Assembly: GCA_019912665.1 (NCBI GenBank)
Contig: JAIOIE010000022.1
Span: 1 to 64,000 of the forward strand
Source of the DNA: Deltaproteobacteria bacterium
GTDB taxonomy: Bacteria; Desulfobacterota; GWC2-55-46
Length of the DNA stretch: 64,000 nucleotides
Reading direction: 5' to 3'
Shown here: positions 46,081-52,388 of the stretch, in pieces
How the letters are laid out: every line of letters begins with the position of its first letter
How positions within the stretch are numbered: position 1 is the stretch's first letter
Translations under genes and position numbers: made by a program
Notes under the pieces: model-generated
Told to the model about the DNA's origin: nothing
What the model saw: the letters and a program-made list of their open reading frames with translations, nothing else
Database searches by the model: none

Positions 46081-47612
46081 AGGGGCTTTTGAGGCCCGAG
46101 GCATTCCCTGAGCGCCCTTCGGAAATCGAACTCCGCCAGACCCACGTCTCGTATCTCCTGTTCACGCCGGATTTCGTCTACAAGATAAAAAAGCCCGTCG
46201 ATTTCGGCTTCCTGGACTTTACCACCCTTGAGAAGCGCCGCTTCTTCTGCGAGGAGGAGGTGCGGCTAAATCGCCGGCTTGCGCCGGACGCATACCTCGG
46301 TGTCTCAGCCATTTCGGAGGAGGACGGCGCCTTTTTCATGGGCGGGCCAGGGAATGCGATCGAATACGCGGTCAAGATGAAAAGGCTCGATAATGGAAAG
46401 TGCCTCTCGACCCTCATCGCGTCGGACCGGGCTACACAAGAGACGGCAGCGCAGGTCGCGCGCGCCGTAGCCTCGTTCCACGCTGGAGCCGGCACGGACG
46501 CGCGTATATCCGGCTTCGGCTCGATAGAGTCCATAAGGAGGAATACCGGCGAGAACTTCTCACAGACCCTCCCCTTTATCGGCCGGACCGTTAGCCAAAG
46601 GCTCCACGATTTGATAAGGGACCATACCGAGGGCTTTCTCTCTTTCGAGGCCCCTCTCCTTGAGAGCCGGACAAGGAACGGCTTCATAAGGGACTGCCAC
46701 GGCGACATACATTCCGAGCACGTCTTCATCGACAACGGCGTCCAGATAATCGACTGCATAGAGTTTAACGAGCGCTTCAGGTACTCGGACGTAATCGCAG
46801 ATGCCGCCTTTCTCTCGATGGACCTCGATTTCCTCAACAGGCACGCCCTTTCCTCGGCCTTTGACGAAGCGTACTTTCACGAAACCGGCGACTACGAAGG
46901 CAGCCGCCTCATGGACTTCTACAGGTGCTACCGCGCGTTTGTCCGGGGCAAGGTCGAGGGCTTCAAGGCCTCCGAGCCGGAGGTCGGTGAGGCCGAGAGG
47001 GAAGCCTCCTTTCTCCGCGCCGCCTGCCATTTCCATCTTTCAGGGCTCTACGCATCCGGCGGGTTCAAGCCCATGCTCATTATAATCTCGGGCCTTTCCG
47101 GGACAGGAAAATCCTCGCTCGCGGCTCAAATAGCCTTGCATACCAATTTCGTCCACCTCTCTTCAGACGCTGTCAGGAAGGAGCTCGCCGGCCTTTCGCC
47201 TTACGAGAGAAGGACGGAGCCCTTTGGCCAGGGCATTTATTCCGAGGATTTCACCGAGAGGACTTACAAGGCGCTTATAAGTCGTGCTTCGGATCTGCTG
47301 GGGGAAGGGCGCTCCGTCATACTGGACGCGACCTTCGGGAAGCGGAAGCGCCTTCTGAAGGCCAGGGAGATGGCAGCCAGGAAGCGCGTTATCGTCAACA
47401 CCGTCGAGTGCACTGCCCGGAATTCCACGATAAGGGAGCGCCTCCGGGGGAGGCTGGCCGAGCCGGGTAAGGCGGTCTCTGATGCGGACTGGGACATCTA
47501 TCTCAGGCAGAAAGCCCTGTTCGAGCAGATATCCGGGCCTCACATCGTTTCCTGGGCAGAGGACCCCCTCCCGGAGCGGGTCAGGATGGTATTCTCCTCA
47601 ATTTTCGGTTGA
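46056..47612 (+). CDS. Bifunctional APH-like phosphotransferase / P-loop kinase protein
   Basis: The 518-residue protein has an N-terminal aminoglycoside-phosphotransferase-like kinase fold. It shows YLLFTPDFVYKIKKPVDFG near residue 30 (ATP-anchoring Lys), RDCHGDIHSEHVFI near 214 (Brenner-type catalytic loop with Asp and His) and IDCIEFN near 231 (metal Asp). A C-terminal AAA/zeta-toxin-like P-loop kinase domain follows, with LSGTGKSSLA near 346. This fused form is widespread and annotated as APH/ATP-binding protein. The substrate is unknown, and it is not evidence of antibiotic resistance. It overlaps the end of hpt and probably shares its transcript. Confidence 0.86.
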   Translation: MDGPARLIEGLLRPEAFPERPSEIELRQTHVSYLLFTPDFVYKIKKPVDFGFLDFTTLEKRRFFCEEEVRLNRRLAPDAYLGVSAISEEDGAFFMGGPGNAIEYAVKMKRLDNGKCLSTLIASDRATQETAAQVARAVASFHAGAGTDARISGFGSIESIRRNTGENFSQTLPFIGRTVSQRLHDLIRDHTEGFLSFEAPLLESRTRNGFIRDCHGDIHSEHVFIDNGVQIIDCIEFNERFRYSDVIADAAFLSMDLDFLNRHALSSAFDEAYFHETGDYEGSRLMDFYRCYRAFVRGKVEGFKASEPEVGEAEREASFLRAACHFHLSGLYASGGFKPMLIIISGLSGTGKSSLAAQIALHTNFVHLSSDAVRKELAGLSPYERRTEPFGQGIYSEDFTERTYKALISRASDLLGEGRSVILDATFGKRKRLLKAREMAARKRVIVNTVECTARNSTIRERLRGRLAEPGKAVSDADWDIYLRQKALFEQISGPHIVSWAEDPLPERVRMVFSSIFG

Positions 47613-47645
47613 GCCGTCCAAGCCTTATGTGCTTTAATCTCCTGT

Positions 47646-48335
47646 ATGGGCAAGGCGATAGTCCTCTTGAGCGGGGGCATGGACAGTACTGTAACGGCGG
47701 CCTGGGCCGCGAAAAAGGGCGAGTGCGCGTTCCTACATGTAAACTACGGCCAGAGGACCGAGGCCAGGGAGCTTAAGTCGTTTAACGCCATAGCCGATTT
47801 CTACGGCGTAACCGAAAGGCTCATCGTGGATATAAGCCACCTGAGGCTCATAGGCGGCTCGGCTTTGATCGACATGAACATCGACGTTCCGGGCGGTGAG
47901 CTTGAGAGGAAAGAGGTGCCAGCGACGTATGTACCGTTCAGGAACGCGCACCTGCTTTCAATAGCCGTCTCCTGGGCGGAGGTTACCGGGGCAGAGGAGA
48001 TATACATCGGCGCGGTCGAGGAGGACGGCTCCGGCTACCCGGACTGCACGCTCGAGTTTTTCAAGGCGTTCGAGAGGGCGGCAAACCTCGGGACCAGGCC
48101 GGAAACGGAGATACGGATAGTCACCCCGTTGATAAGCCTCAGGAAATCAGAGATAGTAAAAAAGGGCGTCGAACTCGGGGCCCCGTTCAATCTCACATGG
48201 TCCTGCTACAGCGACGAGGAGGCTGCCTGCGGGGAGTGCGACTCGTGCCTTCTCCGGCTCCGGGGGTTCAGGGAGGCCGGGGTAACGGACCCGATACCCT
48301 ATCGCGGAAGCATGAATGAACTACCCCGCAAGTAG
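47646..48335 (+). CDS. queC: 7-cyano-7-deazaguanine synthase
   Basis: QueC converts 7-carboxy-7-deazaguanine to preQ0 in queuosine biosynthesis. The 229-residue protein has the PP-loop VLLSGGMDSTV (residues 6-16). A C-terminal zinc site is formed by four Cys in CYSDEEAACGECDSC near 193-207. It lies 33 bp after the APH-like gene. queD, queE and queF are not in the window. The stop codon is inside a small hairpin (TACCCCGC/GCGGGGTA), and two more GC-rich hairpins follow. Confidence 0.96.
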   Translation: MGKAIVLLSGGMDSTVTAAWAAKKGECAFLHVNYGQRTEARELKSFNAIADFYGVTERLIVDISHLRLIGGSALIDMNIDVPGGELERKEVPATYVPFRNAHLLSIAVSWAEVTGAEEIYIGAVEEDGSGYPDCTLEFFKAFERAANLGTRPETEIRIVTPLISLRKSEIVKKGVELGAPFNLTWSCYSDEEAACGECDSCLLRLRGFREAGVTDPIPYRGSMNELPRK

Positions 48336-48351
48336 CGGGGTATCTACAAAC

Positions 48352-48445
48352 CTCCCCTCCCTTGACGGGAGGGGAGACGAGGGGAGGGTGAAATTCCTTC
48401 ACCCCCTCCCAGCCCCCCATCAAGGGTGAAAAGTCAAAAACAAAC
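48352..48445. repeat. GC-rich hairpins after queC
   Basis: A perfect 10-bp stem CTCCCCTCCC/GGGAGGGGAG (48352-48361/48367-48376) with a 5-base loop is followed by a second imperfect one (GGGAGGGTGAA against TTCACCCCCTCCC). There is no T tract right after. They could stop or stabilise the transcript, or be a REP-like palindromic unit. Only one copy is seen in this window. Confidence 0.55.
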
Positions 48446-48495
48446 GCGCTCCAAAGGGTGGGAATTCAAACCTTAAGAGATTAAAAGGGTAAACC

Positions 48496-48639
48496 ATGAC
48501 CTTCAAGGAATTCCTAAAGGTTAAAAAAGGGCTGGATACCGAAGGCAGGAACGTCTTCGAGTTCATGGACGATTATTACGACGAGTACATGGAGTTTTTA
48601 AGGGGCGTGAAGGACGGCTGCTCGCCGATAAAGGATTAG
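48496..48639 (+). CDS. Small acidic protein, 47 residues
   Basis: A short frame with ATG at 48496, preceded by AAAAGGG, encodes 47 residues beginning MTFKEFLKVKKGLDTEGRN and ending GCSPIKD. The composition is protein-like: an amphipathic helix with aromatic and acidic residues (FEFMDDYYDEYMEFLRG) and one Cys near the end. I do not recognise it. It lies 160 bp after queC on the same strand. The codon usage (GTC, TTC, GAC, GGC) agrees with a host gene. Confirmation would come from conservation in related genomes. Confidence 0.55.
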   Translation: MTFKEFLKVKKGLDTEGRNVFEFMDDYYDEYMEFLRGVKDGCSPIKD

Positions 48640-48654
48640 CAGTTTGCTTCAAAA

Positions 48655-48789
48655 CAAAAGATCTCATGCAGTCCGCTCAAAAAGCTCAAGATGCAAGGAG
48701 TCGAAACATGAGCATGAGGCGTACTTTTCTTGTACGCCGGAGTGTCCAATTTTAAACGACACAGCAGATTGGGATTTTTCAGCAGATTG
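48655..48789. repeat. Candidate interspersed intergenic repeat
   Basis: The AT-richer stretch contains a perfect 7-bp hairpin GGCGTAC/GTACGCC (48718-48724/48732-48738) and ends GATTTTTCAGCAGATTG. From memory, sequences of the form GATGCAAGG...GGCGTAC...GTACGCC...TTTTTCAGCAG are common dispersed repeats in Deltaproteobacteria and Nitrospirota. This looks like one copy. It separates the 47-residue gene from the Slp-like gene. No second copy was found in the window. Confidence 0.45.
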
Positions 48790-49356
48790 TCATGGGAAGA
48801 ACGGATAAGGATAGAACGGCCGCCTCGGGCCGAAGGGGTAATAGGGACTGAAGGGATGAAACGGGCCATAGGGCCCGTACGGATAGAACGGCCCGTAGAA
48901 GTAGGGGTCCTGGTAAGGGTATCTTTCCTCGGTCGGGTCGAAGAGCCTGACCTCAATGGGTTCGAGGACCGGATAGGGATATTCCATCCTGCCTATCCTC
49001 CTCCTCTCGACAGCCCTTACAGTCCCGGCCACGGTTATCCGCTTGTCCTTGGAGTATATGTTGGTATCAAGGAACCCCGGTGACCGGACTATGAACCTGC
49101 CCTTTGAGGTTCCGTTACTGGGGCGCTCGTCAAACCCGAGGCTCGTCTCAAGCACCTCTATCTCGGTTACGTCTTCGAGGTTCTCGGCGCCGAGGATTAT
49201 GCCGCCCCAGAGGACGTTCGAGCCGAGATAGCGATCCGGGTTGGCCTGGACCTGGTCGAGGGTTATGTCTTGGTCAACTGCCCTCAGGACGCCCCTGGGC
49301 ATGACCGAACAACCCGCAAGCACCGCTACAGCCAGGATGAGGACGAGAGTTCTCAT
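48790..49356 (-). CDS. Slp-family outer-membrane lipoprotein
   Basis: The 188-residue protein has a lipoprotein signal peptide with lipobox VLAGC (Cys15). An Slp-like body follows, starting near ITLDQVQANPDRYLGSNVLWGGIILGAENLED and continuing through SKGRFIVRSPGFLDTNIYSKDKRITVAGTV. The C-terminal 45 residues are a Pro/Tyr/Phe/Gly-rich low-complexity tail (FYGPFYPYGPYGPF). Slp is an outer-membrane lipoprotein of starvation or stress response in E. coli. The aromatic tail is unusual. The gene is divergent from dgt, with 33 bp between starts. Confidence 0.87.
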   Translation of the reverse strand: MRTLVLILAVAVLAGCSVMPRGVLRAVDQDITLDQVQANPDRYLGSNVLWGGIILGAENLEDVTEIEVLETSLGFDERPSNGTSKGRFIVRSPGFLDTNIYSKDKRITVAGTVRAVERRRIGRMEYPYPVLEPIEVRLFDPTEERYPYQDPYFYGPFYPYGPYGPFHPFSPYYPFGPRRPFYPYPFFP

Positions 49357-49389
49357 GCATTAATTCTATTATCTTCCGGGGAAAAGTCA

Positions 49390-50544
49390 ATGGCCAAAGC
49401 TCAAAATCACATCGAGGCGGAATCCAGGAGGCTTCAGCCCTATGCGGCCTGGAGCGGCGCATCAAAAGGCAGGAGGCACGCGGAGGCCGAGCACCCCTTC
49501 AGGACCCCCTTCCAGAGGGACAGGGACAGGATAATCCACTCCCACGCCTTCAGGCGGCTCGAGTACAAAACCCAGGTATTCGTATACCATGAGGGGGACC
49601 ACTACCGGACCAGGCTTACGCACACCATAGAGGTGGCACAGATATCCCGGACCATCGCCCGCGCCCTCGGCCTTAACGAAGACCTTGCCGAGGCCATAGC
49701 CCTCGCCCACGACCTCGGGCACCCGCCCTTCGGCCACACCGGCGAGGACGCGCTAAACCACCTGATGGAGGGGCACGGCGGCTTCGAGCACAACGGGCAG
49801 AGCCTCCGCATAGTCGAGGAGCTTGAGAGGAAGTACCCGGGCTTTAACGGCCTGAACCTCACCTATGAAGTGCGGGAAGGCATTGTGAAGCACTCCTCCG
49901 AGCACGACCGCCCCGGCTTAAATTCCGAATACGACGGCGGAAGCTCGGCCTCGCTCGAAGCCCAGATTGTGGACATAGCCGACGAGATAGCCTACAACAA
50001 CCACGACATAGACGACGGCCTGTCTTCCGACATGATAGATATCGACTCCCTTAAGGAGGTCGCGCTCTGGAAGGAGCACTTTAACGAGGTTAAGGCCCTC
50101 TACCCCGGAGAGGACAGGAAGATACTCGTCTCACAGACCATCATAAGGATAATAAACGCGCAGGTCACGGACCTCGTGAATACGATCCTGAAGACCGTAG
50201 CCGACGAGGGCATAGGCTCTATTGAGGACGTGAGGGCGCGTCGGGCGAATATCGCGAGCTTCAGCCCGGAAATGGACGCGAGAAACCGGGAGCTTAAAAG
50301 ATTCCTCAAAGCCAACCTCTACAACCACCACAGGGTCATACGGATGGCTGATAAGGCCCGGAGGATTCTAAGGAACCTCTTTACCGTCTACATGAGGGAG
50401 CCGAAGCTCCTGCCGCCGAAGACCTGCATGGAAATCGAGAAGCACGGCAAGGAAAGGGTGATCTGCGACTACATAGCGGGCATGACCGACAGGTTCGCGC
50501 TTGACGAGTTCAAGAAACTGTGGGACCCGTACGAGAGGGTTTAG
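49390..50544 (+). CDS. dgt: dGTP triphosphohydrolase-like HD protein
   Basis: This HD-domain dNTP triphosphohydrolase removes triphosphate from dGTP or other dNTPs. With the ATG at 49390 it has 384 residues. Metal ligands appear in SHAFRRLEYKTQVF (His), HTIEVAQISRTIA and LAHDLGHPPFGH (the HD pair). A start 120 bases earlier would overlap the lipoprotein gene and is rejected. Its stop overlaps that of the DpnI-like gene tail to tail (TTAG, 50541-50544). In some bacteria such enzymes also limit phage by lowering dNTP pools. That is possible here because of the neighbour but not shown. Confidence 0.93.
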   Translation: MAKAQNHIEAESRRLQPYAAWSGASKGRRHAEAEHPFRTPFQRDRDRIIHSHAFRRLEYKTQVFVYHEGDHYRTRLTHTIEVAQISRTIARALGLNEDLAEAIALAHDLGHPPFGHTGEDALNHLMEGHGGFEHNGQSLRIVEELERKYPGFNGLNLTYEVREGIVKHSSEHDRPGLNSEYDGGSSASLEAQIVDIADEIAYNNHDIDDGLSSDMIDIDSLKEVALWKEHFNEVKALYPGEDRKILVSQTIIRIINAQVTDLVNTILKTVADEGIGSIEDVRARRANIASFSPEMDARNRELKRFLKANLYNHHRVIRMADKARRILRNLFTVYMREPKLLPPKTCMEIEKHGKERVICDYIAGMTDRFALDEFKKLWDPYERV

Positions 50545-51308
50545 AGAAGGACGTAACGCCCGTTTCCGATGAACCTCAAAACTCCCTTGTCCCTCAGAAG
50601 CTGCAGTTGCTGGCGTATTTTGGGCCTGATATGGCTGTTATAGGGGTGGAGCCCTGCAAGCTCACCTTCCCTTGAATACACCTCTTCGAGGCTGAATTCT
50701 TTTTTTCCCAAGTCCCTTACGATCTTAAGCACGTCCGCGGTCCAGCCCCGTAGCTCGCTTCTTTTTTCGAGCAGAAATCTGAACTTCCTGAACTCCCGCC
50801 TGACCCGGCCTTTGTTCATTGCCTGCCTATCTCTTATGACCGGGATCCTTCCGTCAGGCGGAAGCTGCTTAAGGACTATATTGCAGCCCACCCATCCCGC
50901 GCGGCGCGCGTTTTCCGAAAGGGGTCTTCTCGCCTCTATGCACGATTCGGAGAGGAAAAATCTGGGCACTATAATCAGGTTCTCCGCGCAGCGCTCCACC
51001 GGATGGTAATGCAGGAGGAGCAGGTTCGGAGCGCGGTTTTCCCGAATGGATTCGATCATCGGCTGATAAGCCGAATCCACGAACTTGTTTCCAAGCGGAT
51101 TCCGCTGGCTCTTCAATTGATAGGTCTCTCCACAGGAGGCGCAAACATAATCGTGGACTTTCGTGTTGTCTTTCGAAGTAACGAGGGAAGAGCGCGAGCA
51201 GGAGGCGCAGAAAAGGTTCCGCCGCCCCCAATCCTCGGTAAGGACGCGGGCGATCTGCGAAGGGCTTTTATACCCCCTGGATTTACTTATGTCGAAGTAC
51301 AGGTCCAT
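50541..51308 (-). CDS. DpnI-family methyl-dependent restriction endonuclease
   Basis: The 255-residue protein matches DpnI over its whole length: SPSQIARVLTEDW near residue 15, zinc Cys34, Cys37, Cys56 and Cys59, ENARRAGWVGCNI near 132, SELRGWTADVLKIV near 186, and a C-terminal winged helix with KIRQQLQLLRDKGVLRF. DpnI cuts GATC when the A is N6-methylated, so no partner methylase is expected. By position, the PD-(D/E)xK catalytic residues are Asp53, Gln64 and Lys66, where DpnI has Asp53, Glu64 and Lys66 (compared from memory). The base composition seems somewhat more AT-rich than the neighbours, suggesting transfer. It converges on dgt with overlapping stops. Confidence 0.9.
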   Translation of the reverse strand: MDLYFDISKSRGYKSPSQIARVLTEDWGRRNLFCASCSRSSLVTSKDNTKVHDYVCASCGETYQLKSQRNPLGNKFVDSAYQPMIESIRENRAPNLLLLHYHPVERCAENLIIVPRFFLSESCIEARRPLSENARRAGWVGCNIVLKQLPPDGRIPVIRDRQAMNKGRVRREFRKFRFLLEKRSELRGWTADVLKIVRDLGKKEFSLEEVYSREGELAGLHPYNSHIRPKIRQQLQLLRDKGVLRFIGNGRYVLL

Positions 51309-51484
51309 TGGAACTCAGAATACAAAATCATCTCCATCATGACAAGCGGTTTTACAAACAGGCTCTTGAAGGGATTTTTGAAAAAGGTTATAAACGTGCA
51401 GGGCTCAAAAAACTTTCGGAGGTCCGGCATGAGGTCATTTATTTTCATAACGTCGGAAGGGTTTACATTTCAGCCCGGTTCTGA
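51308..51484 (+). pseudogene. Possible gene remnant overlapping the next small gene
   Basis: One frame reads FYKQALEGIFEKGYKRAG and then KKLSEVRHEVIYFHNVGR before a TGA at 51482-51484. It looks protein-like, and its codons (GAA, AAA, CTT, GGT) are AT-richer than the neighbours. The only in-frame start is a TTG at 51308, touching the DpnI-like start, with no ribosome-binding site. The frame is therefore either a 5'-truncated remnant or spurious. It overlaps the 84-residue gene by 56 bases. Confidence 0.25.
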
Positions 51485-51683
51485 TTCTGATGAGCCTGAC
51501 ATCGAAAATTGCCAAGTCATAGGCTTCGCGGACGGCATGGACATTGAGGACGCCTTCAGGAACCTCGTCCGCGAGAACGGATACCTGCTGGAGACATCAT
51601 TCAATGAAATATCAGGTTATGAGATTATCCGGGGCGGCAAACATTTTTGTTTGAACGGCCTGAAGAAGTGTAGTATCCTTTAA
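51429..51683 (+). CDS. Small protein of unknown function, 84 residues
   Basis: The ATG at 51429 is preceded by CGGAGGT at 5-base spacing, so I choose it over longer frames that run antisense into the DpnI-like gene. The product starts MRSFIFITSEGFTFQPGS, is acidic, and has segments DIENCQVIGFADG and DIEDAFRNLVRENGYLLET, suggesting a small alpha/beta fold. I do not recognise the family. Together with the DpnI-like gene it forms an AT-richer block between dgt and the zinc-ribbon gene. Confidence 0.6.
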   Translation: MRSFIFITSEGFTFQPGSDSDEPDIENCQVIGFADGMDIEDAFRNLVRENGYLLETSFNEISGYEIIRGGKHFCLNGLKKCSIL

Positions 51684-51725
51684 TGTAAGTTTTCCAATAG
51701 CTTATTTTCTTTTTCAGGAGGTCTT

Positions 51726-52019
51726 ATGGGTGAAGGTTGCGGAAGTTGCGGGCCTGCCGGCGGCGGCCCGTTCTCTGAAGGTCTTGAGCTCGTGGAGTTC
51801 GTCTATCACGCGCACGGCGGCGGGGTAAGGAACGCCCCCATCCCGGACGGCGGCCTGAACGCCAAGTGCCAGGGGTGCGGCGAGGCCTTTACATTGAAGA
51901 CCTTTGTCGGCAAGTGCCCCAAGTGCGGCGGCGTGCACGCGGTCTCTCCGCCGAGGTGCGACGACCCGGAGAACATCCAGTTCGCCGGGGTCGGCTACAA
52001 GCTCCCGCACGAAAGGTAA
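51726..52019 (+). CDS. Small zinc-ribbon protein
   Basis: The 97-residue protein begins MGEGCGSCGPAGGG and has two CxxC pairs forming a ribbon: AKCQGCGEAFTLKTFVGKCPKCGG (residues about 45-68), with a further Cys in PPRCDDPENIQF. The ATG follows a strong AGGAGGT. A terminator lies 16 bp past the stop. Such ribbons often act as metal-binding adaptors. The function here is unknown. Confidence 0.8.
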   Translation: MGEGCGSCGPAGGGPFSEGLELVEFVYHAHGGGVRNAPIPDGGLNAKCQGCGEAFTLKTFVGKCPKCGGVHAVSPPRCDDPENIQFAGVGYKLPHER

Positions 52020-52034
52020 TCCCCTTTCAAAGAG

Positions 52035-52064
52035 AAACCCCTCAGGCACTGAGGGGTTTTTTTT
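52035..52064 (+). terminator. Terminator after the zinc-ribbon gene
   Basis: The 11-bp stem AAACCCCTCAG/CTGAGGGGTTT with a GCA loop is followed by eight T residues. Confidence 0.92.
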
Positions 52065-52065
52065 A

Positions 52066-52388
52066 TTTGCCGGGCCCCGCCCGGCGGGAGTCCGCTTTTA
52101 TCGGCGCGGATGCCAGGGACCGGAAAAAGCCGAAATTCCTAAAAACCTCCTTTCCACCCTTGTGCCGCCCTGATTTCGCTCTATTGCCAAAAAAGCCCTT
52201 TGGCCCGAATATCGGGTATGAAGCAAGCGCCCTCATCCAGGGCGGCCCTGCTTTTTGCCCCATCCGGGGCCCTATTGGGGTATAATAGGCCTTTGCTTTT
52301 TAATTGCCGTGACGCCCGTCGGAACCGATATGACCTCGCAGGCTGAGCCCGTGTAAGAAAGAAGACAACTCCCTGAATCAATATCTAA
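52066..52388. other. Intergenic region before the MFS/acyltransferase fusion gene
   Basis: The 323-bp stretch shows no gene. A perfect -10 TATAAT at 52281-52286 in GGGGTATAATAGG lies about 100 bp before the next start, but its -35 is poor (TTGCCC, 20 bases away). This may be the promoter of the fusion gene at 52389, with an activator needed. Confidence 0.4.

Noticed and set aside
46056-47612. Aminoglycoside resistance gene
   Set aside because: The APH-like domain is fused to a P-loop kinase in a widespread housekeeping-type architecture, so resistance cannot be inferred.
51003-51428. Longer version of the 84-residue gene running antisense through the DpnI-like gene
   Set aside because: The upstream part is not protein-like and overlaps the DpnI-like gene. 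The ATG at 51429 has the proper ribosome-binding site.
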